Notes: generated by a model from the letters alone, not told the origin. A stretch of DNA of 64,000 bases from Hymenobacter edaphi (GCF_003258365.1 NZ_QHKM01000007.1:210665-274664), one strand, 5' to 3'; shown: positions 15,599 to 24,170, counted from the first letter of the stretch. Numbers and translations: made by a program.

Positions 15599-16498
15599 GT
15601 GACTACCGACCCCAAACCGCACCGCGCCGGCTTCGTGAGCATCATCGGCAAGCCCAACGTGGGCAAGTCCACGCTGATGAACGTGCTGGTCGGTGAGCGG
15701 CTCAGCATCATCACCAGCAAGGCCCAGACCACGCGCCACCGCATCCTGGGCATTCTGAATGGCCCCGATTTCCAGCTCGTCTACTCCGATACGCCCGGCA
15801 TCATTCAGCCGAAGTACGAGCTGCAGTCGGCCATGATGTCGTTCGTGTACTCCTCGCTGGAAGACGCCGACGTGATTTTGTTCGTGACGGACATCTACGA
15901 GAAGCACGACGAAGAGCCCGTGGTGGAACGCCTGCGCCGCTCCGAAGTGCCCATTTTGCTGCTCATCAACAAAATCGACCAGGCCACGCAGGAAGAGGTG
16001 GAGGCCAAAATGGCCTACTGGCGCGAGCAGATGCCCAACGCCGCCGAAATCATCCCGATTTCGGCCCTGAACGCCTTCAACACCGAGCAGGTGTTCAACC
16101 ACATCCTCGACCGCCTGCCCGTTCACGAAGCTTTTTACCCGAAGGACGAACTGACCGACAAGCCGGAGCGTTTCTTCGCCTCGGAGATGATCCGCGAGAA
16201 AATCTTCAAGCTCTACAAGAAGGAGGTGCCCTACAGCACCGAAGTGGTCATTGAGGAGTTCAAGGAAGACGACGCCATCATCCGCATCCGCGGCATCATC
16301 TACACCGAGCGCGCCTCCCAAAAGGGCATTATCATCGGCCAGGGTGGCGCCGCTTTGAAGAAAGTCGGCACCTGGGCGCGGGAGGAGATGGAGAAGTTCT
16401 TCCAGAAAAAAGTGTTCCTGGAGCTGCACGTCAAAGTCAACGAAAACTGGCGCGCCGACCCGAAAATGCTCAACCGCTTCGGCTACCGGCCGGAGTAG
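15599..16498 (+). CDS. era: GTPase Era
   Basis: 299 aa with the GTG start at 15599, the usual Era length; the upstream ATG at 15542 precedes the promoter box and is rejected. Era binds the 3' end of 16S rRNA and assists 30S subunit maturation. G1 is GKPNVGKST, G3 is DTPG in YSDTPGIIQ, G4 NKID. The C-terminal KH domain is visible with GIIIGQGGAALKKVG around residues 243-257, followed by KKVFLELHVKVNENWR. The next gene, der, encodes another ribosome-assembly GTPase on the same strand, 188 bases away across a palindromic repeat. Confidence 0.95.
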   Translation: MTTDPKPHRAGFVSIIGKPNVGKSTLMNVLVGERLSIITSKAQTTRHRILGILNGPDFQLVYSDTPGIIQPKYELQSAMMSFVYSSLEDADVILFVTDIYEKHDEEPVVERLRRSEVPILLLINKIDQATQEEVEAKMAYWREQMPNAAEIIPISALNAFNTEQVFNHILDRLPVHEAFYPKDELTDKPERFFASEMIREKIFKLYKKEVPYSTEVVIEEFKEDDAIIRIRGIIYTERASQKGIIIGQGGAALKKVGTWAREEMEKFFQKKVFLELHVKVNENWRADPKMLNRFGYRPE

Positions 16499-16506
16499 CT
16501 TTTGAG

Positions 16507-16597
16507 CTATGAGACGGTAAGACATGAGAAGTAAGACGGACGGCTCCTTTCGATGGGAGCGTTGCTGATATCCGTCTCATGTCTCACCGTCTCATAG
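16507..16597. repeat. Unit-repeat palindrome between era and der
   Basis: Left arm (16507-16540) CTATGAGACGGTAAGACATG and on; right arm (16571-16597) TCCGTCTCATGTCTCACCGT and on. Arms are near-complementary and made of 8-nt units of the form NNTGAGAC. One arm has an extra unit (AGTAAGAC). Same architecture as other gap-filling elements in the window, different unit sequence. Confidence 0.8.
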
Positions 16598-16686
16598 TCG
16601 CACTTCTTACCAATTCCGACCCACCATCAACTTAACTACCCCGGGCACTGCCGCACATGGTCGGAGCGGCGGCTGGGGTCAGCACC

Positions 16687-18009
16687 ATGCAGAATACCAT
16701 TGCAATTGTGGGCCGCCCCAACGTGGGCAAGTCCACCCTGTTCAACCGCCTGGTCGGCGAACGGAAAGCCATCATGGACAACCAGTCCGGCGTCACGCGT
16801 GACCGGCACTACGGCTACGGCGACTGGACCGGCAAATACTTCACCGTCATCGACACCGGCGGCTACGTGGTGGGTTCCGACGACGTGTTCGAAGAAGGCA
16901 TCCGCAAGCAGGTGAAGCTGGCCATCGACGAGGCCGACGTGGTCCTGTTCATGGTCGACGTAGACGCCGGCCTGCACCCGCTCGACGAGGAATTTGCCAA
17001 CGTGCTGCGCCGCTACCAGGACAAGAAGCCCATCTACTTGGTGGCCAACAAGGCCGACTCGACGCAGCGCTTCCAGGCGGCCGGCGAGTTTTACGCCCTC
17101 GGCATCGGCACCGGCGACATTTTTCCCATCAGCTCGCAGTCGGGCTCCGGCACCGGCGAACTGCTCGACGCGGTCATCAGCCACTTCGCGGAGGAAGGCG
17201 TGGAAGACCCCGACGCGGGCATTCCGCGCATCTCGGTAATGGGCCGCCCGAACGTGGGTAAGTCCTCGCTGGTAAACGTGCTGCTGGGCGAGGAGCGCAG
17301 CATCGTGACGGACATTGCCGGCACCACTCGCGACGCTATTCACACCCGCTACAACGCCTTTGGCAACGAGTTCATCCTCATCGACACCGCCGGCCTGCGC
17401 CGCAAAGCCCGCGTCGACGAAGACATCGAGTTCTACTCCAACCTTCGCTCCCTGCGGGCCATGGAGGAGTCCGACGTGGTTATCGTGATGCTGGACGCCA
17501 CCCGCGGCATCGAGTCGCAGGACGTGAACATCATCGGCCTGGCCGACCGCAACCGCAAGGGCATCGTCATCCTGGTCAACAAGTGGGATTTGATCGAGAA
17601 CAAGGAATCGAACACCGCCAAGGAGTTTGAGGACAAGATCTACGACATGATCAAGCCCATCAAGTACCCGCCCATCATCTTCACCTCAGCCCTCACCAAG
17701 CAGCGCGTGCACAAGGCCATCGAGACGGTGATGGAGGTGTATGAGAACAAGCGCAAGAAAGTACCGACCTCGGAGCTGAACGAGGTGATGCTGCGCGAAA
17801 TCGAGGCGTACCCGCCGCCCTCCACCAAGGGCAAGATGGTGCGCATCAAGTACGTGACGCAGCTGCCCACGCACAACCCGGTCTTCGCCTTCTTCTGCAA
17901 CCTGCCGCAGTACGTGAAGGAGTCGTACACCCGCTACCTGGAGAACCGCCTGCGCGAGCATTTCGACTTCAGCGGCGTGCCCATCGGCATCGTGTATCGC
18001 AAAAAGTAA
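16687..18009 (+). CDS. der: Ribosome-assembly GTPase Der (EngA)
   Basis: 440 aa with the start at MQNTIAIVGRPNVGKST; an earlier ATG (16657) would add ten residues not typical of the family. Der has two tandem GTPase domains and a KH-like C-terminal domain and is essential for 50S subunit assembly. Domain 1: GRPNVGKST (about 9-17), DTGG, NKAD. Domain 2: GRPNVGKSS (about 187), DTAG, NKWD. The C-terminal domain ends FDFSGVPIGIVYRKK, the classic Der terminus. It follows era on the same strand; a strong terminator hairpin comes 48 bases after the stop. Confidence 0.96.
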   Translation: MQNTIAIVGRPNVGKSTLFNRLVGERKAIMDNQSGVTRDRHYGYGDWTGKYFTVIDTGGYVVGSDDVFEEGIRKQVKLAIDEADVVLFMVDVDAGLHPLDEEFANVLRRYQDKKPIYLVANKADSTQRFQAAGEFYALGIGTGDIFPISSQSGSGTGELLDAVISHFAEEGVEDPDAGIPRISVMGRPNVGKSSLVNVLLGEERSIVTDIAGTTRDAIHTRYNAFGNEFILIDTAGLRRKARVDEDIEFYSNLRSLRAMEESDVVIVMLDATRGIESQDVNIIGLADRNRKGIVILVNKWDLIENKESNTAKEFEDKIYDMIKPIKYPPIIFTSALTKQRVHKAIETVMEVYENKRKKVPTSELNEVMLREIEAYPPPSTKGKMVRIKYVTQLPTHNPVFAFFCNLPQYVKESYTRYLENRLREHFDFSGVPIGIVYRKK

Positions 18010-18020
18010 GCGCAGCGGCC

Positions 18021-18160
18021 GGTGATGATTCACTGATAGCACTGATGCGGAACAAGAAAACCCGAATAGAAAAAATATTTTTTCTATTCGGGTTTTTAAT
18101 TTTAAAGCTGTTTGTCAATGACTTATGGTTGTGAAATCAGCGGCATCAGCGAATTATCAG
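18021..18160. repeat. Unit-repeat palindrome enclosing the der terminator
   Basis: Left arm 18021-18050 and right arm 18131-18160 are imperfectly complementary and made of CACTGATN-like 8-9 nt units (CTGATAGCACTGATG). Between them sits the 40-base terminator at 18057-18096, so the element is a terminator wrapped in a second, weaker inverted repeat. Confidence 0.6.
18057..18096. terminator. Terminator after der
   Basis: A perfect 40-base palindrome: AAAACCCGAATAGAAAAAAT followed by its exact complement, then further T residues. T-runs on both strands make it a bidirectional terminator. Confidence 0.9.
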
Positions 18161-18286
18161 GGCAATCGGCGGTTCGGGCGGGTTACCTGAGCGGGGTGCG
18201 GGTATAAAGCTTCAGATTTCGCTGCTGCAAGGCGGGGGAAGCTGAAAAAAGAAAACTCAACTCCATTTTCTCCACACCAACTTACC

Positions 18287-18541
18287 ATGAAAAAGGTTCT
18301 GTTCCTCGCCCTGGCCGCTGCTTCGTTCTCCTTCGCTTCGTGCGACAGCAAGACCGAAAACGCTCAAGAAAACACCGCTGACGCCGTAGAAAACACCGGC
18401 GAGCAGAAGGCTGACGCCATGGAAGAGCAGGCTGACGCCGTACGTGACTCGGCCGATGCTAAGGCTGACGCCATCGAAGACGCTGCTGATGCCAACCCGA
18501 GCCAGGCTACCCCGGCTCCCGCTACGACCCCGGCTCAGTAA
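18287..18541 (+). CDS. Small Asp/Ala-rich lipoprotein
   Basis: 84 aa. N-terminus MKKVLFLALAAASFSFASC is a lipoprotein signal with the lipobox cysteine at residue 19. The rest is a highly charged, Ala/Asp/Glu-rich helix with heptad-like repeats of ADAVEN / ADAMEE / ADAVRD / ADAKADAIEDAADA, then a short Pro/Ala/Thr tail. This composition resembles small periplasmic coiled-coil lipoproteins of Bacteroidota. No enzymatic function can be suggested. Codon use is noticeably richer in GCT than the neighbours, often a mark of high expression. A strong terminator follows, so the gene is likely monocistronic. Confidence 0.8.
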   Translation: MKKVLFLALAAASFSFASCDSKTENAQENTADAVENTGEQKADAMEEQADAVRDSADAKADAIEDAADANPSQATPAPATTPAQ

Positions 18542-18577
18542 TTATAGCCGGCTCCGGACTTCGGTCCTGGCAGCCAG

Positions 18578-18610
18578 AAAGGGCGCCCCGCACTGTGCGG
18601 GGCGCCCTTT
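18578..18610 (+). terminator. Terminator after the small lipoprotein
   Basis: 15-bp perfect stem AAAGGGCGCCCCGCA / TGCGGGGCGCCCTTT with a 3-nt loop, followed by TTGTTTTG. Confidence 0.9.
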
Positions 18611-18697
18611 TGTTTTGTCCGGTGATGAGTAGCTGGCAGACGGCTGGCCGGCTGTTCCGGGCCGAAAAACGAACAACCAAAAACGAGTAACGCCAGT

Positions 18698-19267
18698 TCA
18701 GGCGCCCAGCCGCCGCTGCAGCAGCCCGTCGACGACGTGTACCAGCTTCTTGGGCGGGTAGGTGCGCCAGGGCAGCTCGTCCAGCTGCCCGCCGAAGTTG
18801 ACGTAGCTGTCGATGTTGTACTGGCGCATTTCGCGGGCTACGTGCTCCTGAAAGTTCACGGCCGCAATCCAGCCCTCCTCCGCGTCCTCAAACCATTCCT
18901 CGTAGTAGGAATCGTCGGAGCCGTGAAAGTTGAACACGTTTTCGCCGATGAGGATGAATTTGCGGATGCCCTCGTGCACCATCGGGTCGATGATCTGCCG
19001 CTTGAGCTGCATGATGTCGTTTTCGATGGCGTCGTTCCACTCGCCGATAAACTCGATGACGGCCACGTGCTCGTCGTAGTCGACGAAGAGAATCTTCAGG
19101 AACAGCGTGTCCGACTCCATCCCGTCCCACTGCGGGTGAATGAAGTAGCCGTAGATGGTATTGACGTAGCTGTCGAGGTTGTTTTCGGCCCCGTAGAGCG
19201 GGGAACGTTCGTCCTCGGAAGCCTGGTACTGCTCCAGCCAGGCGTAGTGGGGTTCGATGGTGTGCAT
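18698..19267 (-). CDS. Conserved-looking hypothetical protein
   Basis: 189 aa cytoplasmic-type protein with no signal peptide or membrane segment. It is acidic and aromatic-rich: YGAENNLDSYVNTIYGYFIH, LKILFVDYDEHVAVIEFIGEWND, GIRKFILIGENVFNFHGSDD, and a C-terminal WRTYPPKKLVHVVDGLLQRRL. The alternation of beta-strand-like and helix-like stretches suggests a compact alpha/beta fold. I do not recognise the family and propose no function. It has the codon pattern of a real gene and a normal ATG. Its stop is about 88 bases past the small lipoprotein's terminator; murQ follows upstream in the opposite direction of reading but on the same strand. Confidence 0.7.
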   Translation of the reverse strand: MHTIEPHYAWLEQYQASEDERSPLYGAENNLDSYVNTIYGYFIHPQWDGMESDTLFLKILFVDYDEHVAVIEFIGEWNDAIENDIMQLKRQIIDPMVHEGIRKFILIGENVFNFHGSDDSYYEEWFEDAEEGWIAAVNFQEHVAREMRQYNIDSYVNFGGQLDELPWRTYPPKKLVHVVDGLLQRRLGA

Positions 19268-19367
19268 AGCTCAGGCGTTGGCGGCCGCTGGAAAGATAAC
19301 CGCGCTTTCTGGGTAACGCATAGCGCAGGACAGCGTTCCGGCGCTGAGCCATCCGTGCGCAAAAAAA

Positions 19368-19393
19368 AGAACGCGCCGTTAAAGGCGCGTTCT
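19368..19393 (-). terminator. Terminator after murQ
   Basis: AGAACGCGCC / GGCGCGTTCT 10-bp stem, 6-nt loop, followed on the minus strand by eight T residues. It ends transcription coming from murQ, 26 bases past the stop. Confidence 0.9.
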
Positions 19394-19418
19394 GTGGCAA
19401 GCCGCTAATGGAGTTGAT

Positions 19419-20225
19419 TTACTGCCCGTTGTGCGCCGCCAGCGCAGCCCGAACCGAGCCGTGCCGCTGCAGCAGCTCCGCCGCCTTATCCTGCTCGATA
19501 CCCAATTCGTCCATCAGCATCCGTTCCCCGCGGTCCACCAGCTTGGCGTTGGTGAGCTGCATGTCCACCATCTTGTTGCCCTTCACCCGGCCCAGCCGGA
19601 TCATGGTGGCGGTGCTGAGCATATTCAGCGCCAGCTTCTGGGCGGTGCCGGCCTTCATGCGGGTGCTGCCGGTCACGAACTCCGGCCCCGTCACCACTTC
19701 CACCGGAAACTCGGCCGCCGCTGCCACCTTGGAGCCCGCGTTGCACACGATACAGCCGGTGGTCAGGCCGTGCTGCCGGGCCTGCTCCAGCCCGCCGATG
19801 ACGTAGGGCGTGCGGCCCGAGGCGGCAATGCCCACCACCACGTCCTTGGCGTTGATGTCGTGGGCCGATAGGTCGCGCCAGGCCTGCTCGGCGTCGTCCT
19901 CGGCGTTTTCCACAGCTTTGCGGATGGCCGAGTCGCCGCCGGCAATGAGGCCCACCACCAAGCCCTGCGGCACCCCGAAGGTGGGCGGGCACTCCGAGGC
20001 GTCGAGGATGCCCAGCCGCCCGCTGGTGCCCGCGCCGATGTAGAACAGCCGGCCACCCTCGCGCAGCCGGGCCACGGTGGCTTCGATCAGCGCCTCCAGC
20101 TGCGGCAGGGCCTTCTGCACGGCCAGCGGCACGGTCTGGTCGAGCTGGTTCATGCCTGCCAGCAGCTGGGTGGTGGACAGGGTTTCGAGGTTGTCGAAGA
20201 GCGAGGCAGTTTCGGTGGTGCTCAT
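19419..20225 (-). CDS. murQ: N-acetylmuramic acid 6-phosphate etherase
   Basis: 268 aa, slightly shorter than E. coli MurQ (298). It cleaves the lactyl ether of MurNAc-6-phosphate to GlcNAc-6-phosphate and D-lactate in peptidoglycan recycling. The SIS domain spans most of the protein: GRLFYIGAGTSGRLGILDASECPPTFG (about residues 58-84) with the catalytic Glu in the SEC segment, GGDSAIRKAVENAEDD, IAASGRTPYVIGGL, and GPEFVTGSTRMKAGTAQKLALNM. A UBA-like helical C-terminus ends the protein. No MurNAc transporter or kinase lies next to it. The cytochrome b5-like gene is 159 bases upstream on the same strand. Confidence 0.95.
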   Translation of the reverse strand: MSTTETASLFDNLETLSTTQLLAGMNQLDQTVPLAVQKALPQLEALIEATVARLREGGRLFYIGAGTSGRLGILDASECPPTFGVPQGLVVGLIAGGDSAIRKAVENAEDDAEQAWRDLSAHDINAKDVVVGIAASGRTPYVIGGLEQARQHGLTTGCIVCNAGSKVAAAAEFPVEVVTGPEFVTGSTRMKAGTAQKLALNMLSTATMIRLGRVKGNKMVDMQLTNAKLVDRGERMLMDELGIEQDKAAELLQRHGSVRAALAAHNGQ

Positions 20226-20274
20226 TGCTTGGGGTGGGTGTGGGGTTGGATTGTTGGGAAAACCGCGCCGTAAG

Positions 20275-20392
20275 CGTCGTAGCGCGAACTTTGTAGTTCG
20301 CGTATCCTGAACGACTCGTTGAACAGCAGCCGTTGAACTCGTTCCATGACAACCGTGCTGGATACGCGAACTACAAAGTTCGCGCTACGACG
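20275..20392. repeat. Double-hairpin inverted repeat (GCGAACT type)
   Basis: Two 33-base arms, exactly complementary (CGTCGTAGCGCGAACTTTGT... and its complement), separated by 52 bases. Each arm also folds on itself through GCGAACT-TTGT-AGTTCGC, so the unit can form either one long stem or two small hairpins. The right arm runs into the last three codons of the cytochrome b5-like gene. Confidence 0.85.
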
Positions 20393-20696
20393 TGGGCGAC
20401 CCGGTTTTCAAACGTCCGACGACGTAGAACTTATCGAGCACGTTTACGGTGTGGGGGGCGTCTTTTTCCAGCTCGGCGGTCAGGTCTTGGCCAGCCCAGT
20501 GTTCGTAGTGGTTGCCGCGGCGCCAGAGGCGGGAGCTGGTTACGTCGTAGATCAGCCCGCGGTAGGCAAACCAGATTTCGTCCCGGTCCTGCCCGTTGCG
20601 CAGGGCCAGCTGGTGCCTGGAATACTCCGGCAAAGCCTCTACGGGCTGCCCGTCGGCGGTGCTCGGCTCGTGCGGAATCCCGGAGTCTTCGGCCAT
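20385..20696 (-). CDS. Cytochrome b5-like heme-binding domain protein
   Basis: 103 aa, a single cytochrome b5-type domain with an acidic N-terminal tail. Family features: EIWFAYRGLIYDVTSSRLWR (about residues 40-59), GNHYEHWAGQDLTAELEKDA with candidate heme-ligand histidines, and PHTVNVLDKFYVVGRL near the end. Short stand-alone b5 domains of this kind bind heme or other hydrophobic ligands; the actual role here is unknown. No membrane segment. The last codons lie inside the right arm of an inverted repeat, so the C-terminus may have been altered by repeat insertion. The next gene upstream on the strand is the arginase-fold gene, 28 bases away, so the two may be co-transcribed. Confidence 0.75.
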   Translation of the reverse strand: MAEDSGIPHEPSTADGQPVEALPEYSRHQLALRNGQDRDEIWFAYRGLIYDVTSSRLWRRGNHYEHWAGQDLTAELEKDAPHTVNVLDKFYVVGRLKTGSPTS

Positions 20697-20726
20697 TATT
20701 GATTACTAATTCTCAATTATTAATTA
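20697..20726. repeat. One-armed AT-rich unit repeat
   Basis: GATTACTAATTCTCAATTAT and on: imperfect 8-nt units in an AT-rich block that fills the short gap between the cytochrome b5-like gene and the arginase-fold gene. It resembles a single arm of the unit-repeat palindromes. No complementary arm is visible nearby. Confidence 0.45.
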
Positions 20727-21866
20727 CCCTAACAAAGCCTGCGTCAGAATCCAACGGTTGGGCAGGTCGCCCTGGGCGGCGCGCAGGTAGTCCTGGTAGC
20801 TGCAGGGCACGATGCGGCGCACGGAGTGGTCGGCCATGCTTTCCACTTCCATCCACCACTTCTCGGTGCGCTTGGCCTTGTAGAACACCAGCTTGGCCGG
20901 GTTGCCCGGCAGCCCCACGGCGTAGCGGATAAAGCGGCGGCTCTGGAAGTCGGTTTCGTAGCGGCGGTGGTAGTAGCCCTCCACGAAGTACCAGAGCATG
21001 GTAGCGGCCGTGGAAGCGGCCAGGCCCAGCAGGTCGTGGTCGGGGCGGTAGCCGTAGAGGCCGATGCTGGTGAGCTGGTCGTTGTGGCCGGCGTACCAGC
21101 ACAGCTGGGAGGCTTCCTCGGCGGTGAGGCCGAAGGGGGAGGCGGGCAGGTAGCCCGGAAACTCCGGCCAGCGCAGGGCCATCAGGTCGAAGCTGATCAG
21201 GTCGGCCTGGCGCAGCAGCGGCTCGGCCTGGCGCACGTCGTCCCGGATCTGGCCCAGCCGCAGGGTCTCGAAGTGCAGCTTTTCCAGCGCGGCCAGCACG
21301 CTCGTGGGCACTAGGTACTGCTGATGGGCCAGCTGGCCGAAGTTGAAGAGGAAGTTGGGCTCGTGCATCAGGATGCGGCGCAGGTGGCTGTCCTCGGCCG
21401 GCACGCCGGCTTCCTCCACCATGTCCACCCGCGCGTCGATGCAGGTCAGGCTCACGGCGCGGTCCAGGGTTTCGTAGGCCAGAAACTGCCCGATGTCGAG
21501 GTCGTGGGAGCCGCCGAGCAGGATGGGCACCGTTTTTTCTTCCAGCAAGGCCGCCACGATTTCGCGCAGCCGCAGGTACGTATCTTCCAGCGTCAGGCCG
21601 TTGCGCAGGTTGCCCAGATCCACCAGGCGGCAGGGGCCGGTGCCGCGCTGCAGCTGGTAGAAGCGCGGCCGGATGGCGTCGGGGGCGGAGGCGGCGGGCG
21701 TGCCGGCGGCGCTGCCCCGCCACTCATTCAGGCCGATAATGGCCAGATCGGCCCCGCGCCAGTCGGGAAACGTATCCACGAAGCGCGCGACGTGGGCGCC
21801 CAAAGTCGTACCGGAGCCGGCGGGCACATCGTCGGTGAGCGGGTCGAAGAACAGGGCCAGATTCAT
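20724..21866 (-). CDS. Arginase/formimidoylglutamase-fold protein
   Basis: 380 aa with the start at MNLALFFDPLTDDV; the open frame extends upstream 16 codons but without family character. Ureohydrolase-like fold: LAIIGLNEWRGS, PILLGGSHDLDIGQF and SLTCIDARVDMVEEAG. In true arginases the Mn ligands are GGDHS, DAHxD and SxDxDxxDP. Here they read GGSHD, DARVD and SFDLMALRW, so one His is an Arg and one Asp is missing. The C-terminus (QRSRR-type, FYKAKRTEKWWMEVESM, then YQDYLRAAQGDLPNRW) is longer than in arginase. Similar proteins are widespread in Bacteroidota and are often named formimidoylglutamase, but hydrolase activity is doubtful. A non-catalytic or different role is possible. Confidence 0.75.
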   Translation of the reverse strand: MNLALFFDPLTDDVPAGSGTTLGAHVARFVDTFPDWRGADLAIIGLNEWRGSAAGTPAASAPDAIRPRFYQLQRGTGPCRLVDLGNLRNGLTLEDTYLRLREIVAALLEEKTVPILLGGSHDLDIGQFLAYETLDRAVSLTCIDARVDMVEEAGVPAEDSHLRRILMHEPNFLFNFGQLAHQQYLVPTSVLAALEKLHFETLRLGQIRDDVRQAEPLLRQADLISFDLMALRWPEFPGYLPASPFGLTAEEASQLCWYAGHNDQLTSIGLYGYRPDHDLLGLAASTAATMLWYFVEGYYHRRYETDFQSRRFIRYAVGLPGNPAKLVFYKAKRTEKWWMEVESMADHSVRRIVPCSYQDYLRAAQGDLPNRWILTQALLG

Positions 21867-22022
21867 AGCGGAGGTGGCTGCCGCGGCGCAGGTGCCCGCG
21901 GAGGCGTAGGTCAAAACTACTCAAAAAGCCCGCCCTACGTATGAAGCTTAAAGCGCCTTAATAGGCTTTGCGCCGAAAAATCCATTTATTTCACCAGCTT
22001 TTCCCTCCCGAATTCCGCTCCC

Positions 22023-23807
22023 ATGCAAGCTCCCCGCCGCGCTTTTGATATTCTGCCGTACCAGTTGGCCACCGCTCCCAAGGCCGACTGCCTCGCCGCC
22101 AAGCGCAACGGCGAGTGGCAGAAATGGAGCACCCAGCAGGTGCTGGACTCCGTGAACCTCGTCAGCCTGGGTTTGCGCCAGGTTGGTATCGGCAAGGACG
22201 ATAAGGTGGCCATCATCTCGATGAACCGCCCCGAGTGGCTGTACGCCGACTTCGGCATCTCCCAGCTCGGCGCCGTGACGGTGCCCATGTACCCCACCAT
22301 CACCACCGAGGACTACAAGTACATCTTCGCCGATGCGGGCGTAAAAGCCGTGTTCGTGGCCAACCAGGAGCTGTACGACAAGGTGAAGGAGGCCACCGCC
22401 AGCCTGAATATCCCCGACGACCACATCTTCACCTTCGACAAAATCAGCGGCGGCCGACCGTTCGAAGACCTGCTGGCCCTGGGCAAGAAAGGCAACGTGG
22501 CCGACCTGGAGCCCCTGCGCGCCGCCGTGCAGCCCGACGACCTGCTCACCCTGATTTACACCTCGGGCACCACCGGCTCGCCCAAGGGCGTGATGCTCAC
22601 CCACGACAACATCCTGAGCAACTGCCGCAGCTCCCAGTCCTTCGTGCCCGTCACCAAGGACGACTCGGCCCTCAGCTTCCTGCCGCTCTGCCACATTTTC
22701 GAGCGGATGGTGACCTACCTCTACATGATCAACGGCGTGAGCATCTACTACGCCGAGAGCATGGAAACCATTGCCGACAACCTGCGCGAGGTACACCCCA
22801 ACATCTTCACCACCGTCCCGCGCCTGCTCGAAAAAGTCTACGACAAGATTGTGGCGAAGGGCCACGAACTGACGGGCGTGAAAAAGCAGCTGTTTTTCTG
22901 GGCCCTGAACCTGGGCCTGGAGTACGACACGCAGCAGGACAAGGGCTTTTTCTACAACACCCAGCTCAAGCTGGCCCGCAAGCTCATCTTCTCGAAGTGG
23001 CAGGAGGCGCTGGGCGGCAACATCCGCGTCATCGTCTCGGGCGGCGGGGCCCTGCAGCCGCGCCTGGCCCGGGTGTTCTGGGCCGCCGGCATCCGCGTGA
23101 TGGAAGGCTACGGCCTCACCGAAACCTCGCCGGTTATTGCCGTGGGCGGCTTCGAGCCGGAGAATAACCTCATCGGCACCGTGGGCCCGCTCATCGACAA
23201 CATGGAAGTCAAGATTGCCGCCGACGGCGAAATCCTGACCAAGTCGGCCTCGGTGATGAAGGGCTACTACAACAAGCCCGAGCTGACGGCCGAAGCCATC
23301 GACAAGGACGGCTGGTTCCACACCGGCGACATCGGCGAGTTCGTGAACGGCCGCTTCCTCAAGATTACCGACCGCAAAAAGGAGATGTTCAAGACCTCCG
23401 GCGGCAAGTACGTGGCCCCGCAGGTTATCGAAGGCAAGCTGAAAGAGTCGCCGCTCATCGAGCAGGCCATGGTGGTGGGCGACGGGCAGAAATTCCCCGC
23501 CGTGCTGCTGGTCCCCGCCTTCGACGAGCTGAAAAGCTGGTGCAAGCGCAACAACGTGCCCGTGAACGGCTCCAACGAGGAGCTGGTGAAAAACGAGCAG
23601 GTGCAGAAGATGTTCCACGATCTGGTAACGAAGTACAACAAGAGCTTCGCGCAGTGGGAACAGGTGAAAAAGGAGGCCTTGCTGCCCAAGCTCTGGACCG
23701 TAGAATCGGGCGAGATGACGCCGACCATGAAGGTCAAGCGCAAAGTCATCAGCGAAAACAACAAGGAGGTAATCAATAGCCTCTACAACTCCGATTCGCA
23801 GCGGTAA
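22023..23807 (+). CDS. fadD: Long-chain fatty acid-CoA ligase
   Basis: 594 aa AMP-forming acyl-CoA synthetase, activating fatty acids for beta-oxidation at the inner membrane. The ANL-superfamily P-loop is IYTSGTTGSPKGVMLTH (about residues 178-194). Further motifs are GYGLTETSPV (adenylate binding), WFHTGDIGEF with the conserved Asp, ITDRKKEMFKTSGGKYVAP (hinge) and a C-terminal catalytic Lys in the VKRKVI segment. Length and a long insertion between P-loop and GYGLTE match bacterial long-chain ligases of the FAA1 type. It opens the fatty-acid degradation region; MarR, FadN, FadA and FadE follow on the same strand. A composite repeat separates it from marR. Confidence 0.92.
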   Translation: MQAPRRAFDILPYQLATAPKADCLAAKRNGEWQKWSTQQVLDSVNLVSLGLRQVGIGKDDKVAIISMNRPEWLYADFGISQLGAVTVPMYPTITTEDYKYIFADAGVKAVFVANQELYDKVKEATASLNIPDDHIFTFDKISGGRPFEDLLALGKKGNVADLEPLRAAVQPDDLLTLIYTSGTTGSPKGVMLTHDNILSNCRSSQSFVPVTKDDSALSFLPLCHIFERMVTYLYMINGVSIYYAESMETIADNLREVHPNIFTTVPRLLEKVYDKIVAKGHELTGVKKQLFFWALNLGLEYDTQQDKGFFYNTQLKLARKLIFSKWQEALGGNIRVIVSGGGALQPRLARVFWAAGIRVMEGYGLTETSPVIAVGGFEPENNLIGTVGPLIDNMEVKIAADGEILTKSASVMKGYYNKPELTAEAIDKDGWFHTGDIGEFVNGRFLKITDRKKEMFKTSGGKYVAPQVIEGKLKESPLIEQAMVVGDGQKFPAVLLVPAFDELKSWCKRNNVPVNGSNEELVKNEQVQKMFHDLVTKYNKSFAQWEQVKKEALLPKLWTVESGEMTPTMKVKRKVISENNKEVINSLYNSDSQR

Positions 23808-23839
23808 GCGGTTGTTGAAATAGGAACGACAAAACCAGA

Positions 23840-24037
23840 ACGTCATTCCGAGCGCAGCCGAGGAATCTCGCGTGCTGATGTTGGATAGTAATTCTCTAGT
23901 TAGAAAGTTGCTCCCGGACATCAGTACGCGAGATTCTTCGCTTTGCTCAGACTGACTTACTGCTTTCGGTAGGGTTTGGTCGTTCAACGAGAAGACTACT
24001 ATCGAGCGAGATGTCTCCACTTCGCTCGACATGACGT
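23840..24037. repeat. Composite REP-like element, fadD-marR gap
   Basis: Starts ACGTCATTCCGAGCGCAGCC and ends CTCGACATGACGT. It looks like two family members run together: the first closes with GCGAGATTCTTCGCTTTGCT, the second opens at about 24000 with ATCGAGCGAGATGTCTCCAC. Rest of the 363-base gap (24038-24170) is AT-rich and probably holds the marR promoter. Confidence 0.7.
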
Positions 24038-24170
24038 TCAAAATTGAAGCTCGTCCAGTCATCAGGTGAGTGCTCCATCACTCGCCGGCGGAACGCGTCT
24101 GATAATTTTTTCGTAAACTAGTATGCAAGCATAACATATTTGCGTACGTTTACCGGACATCGACCCCGAG

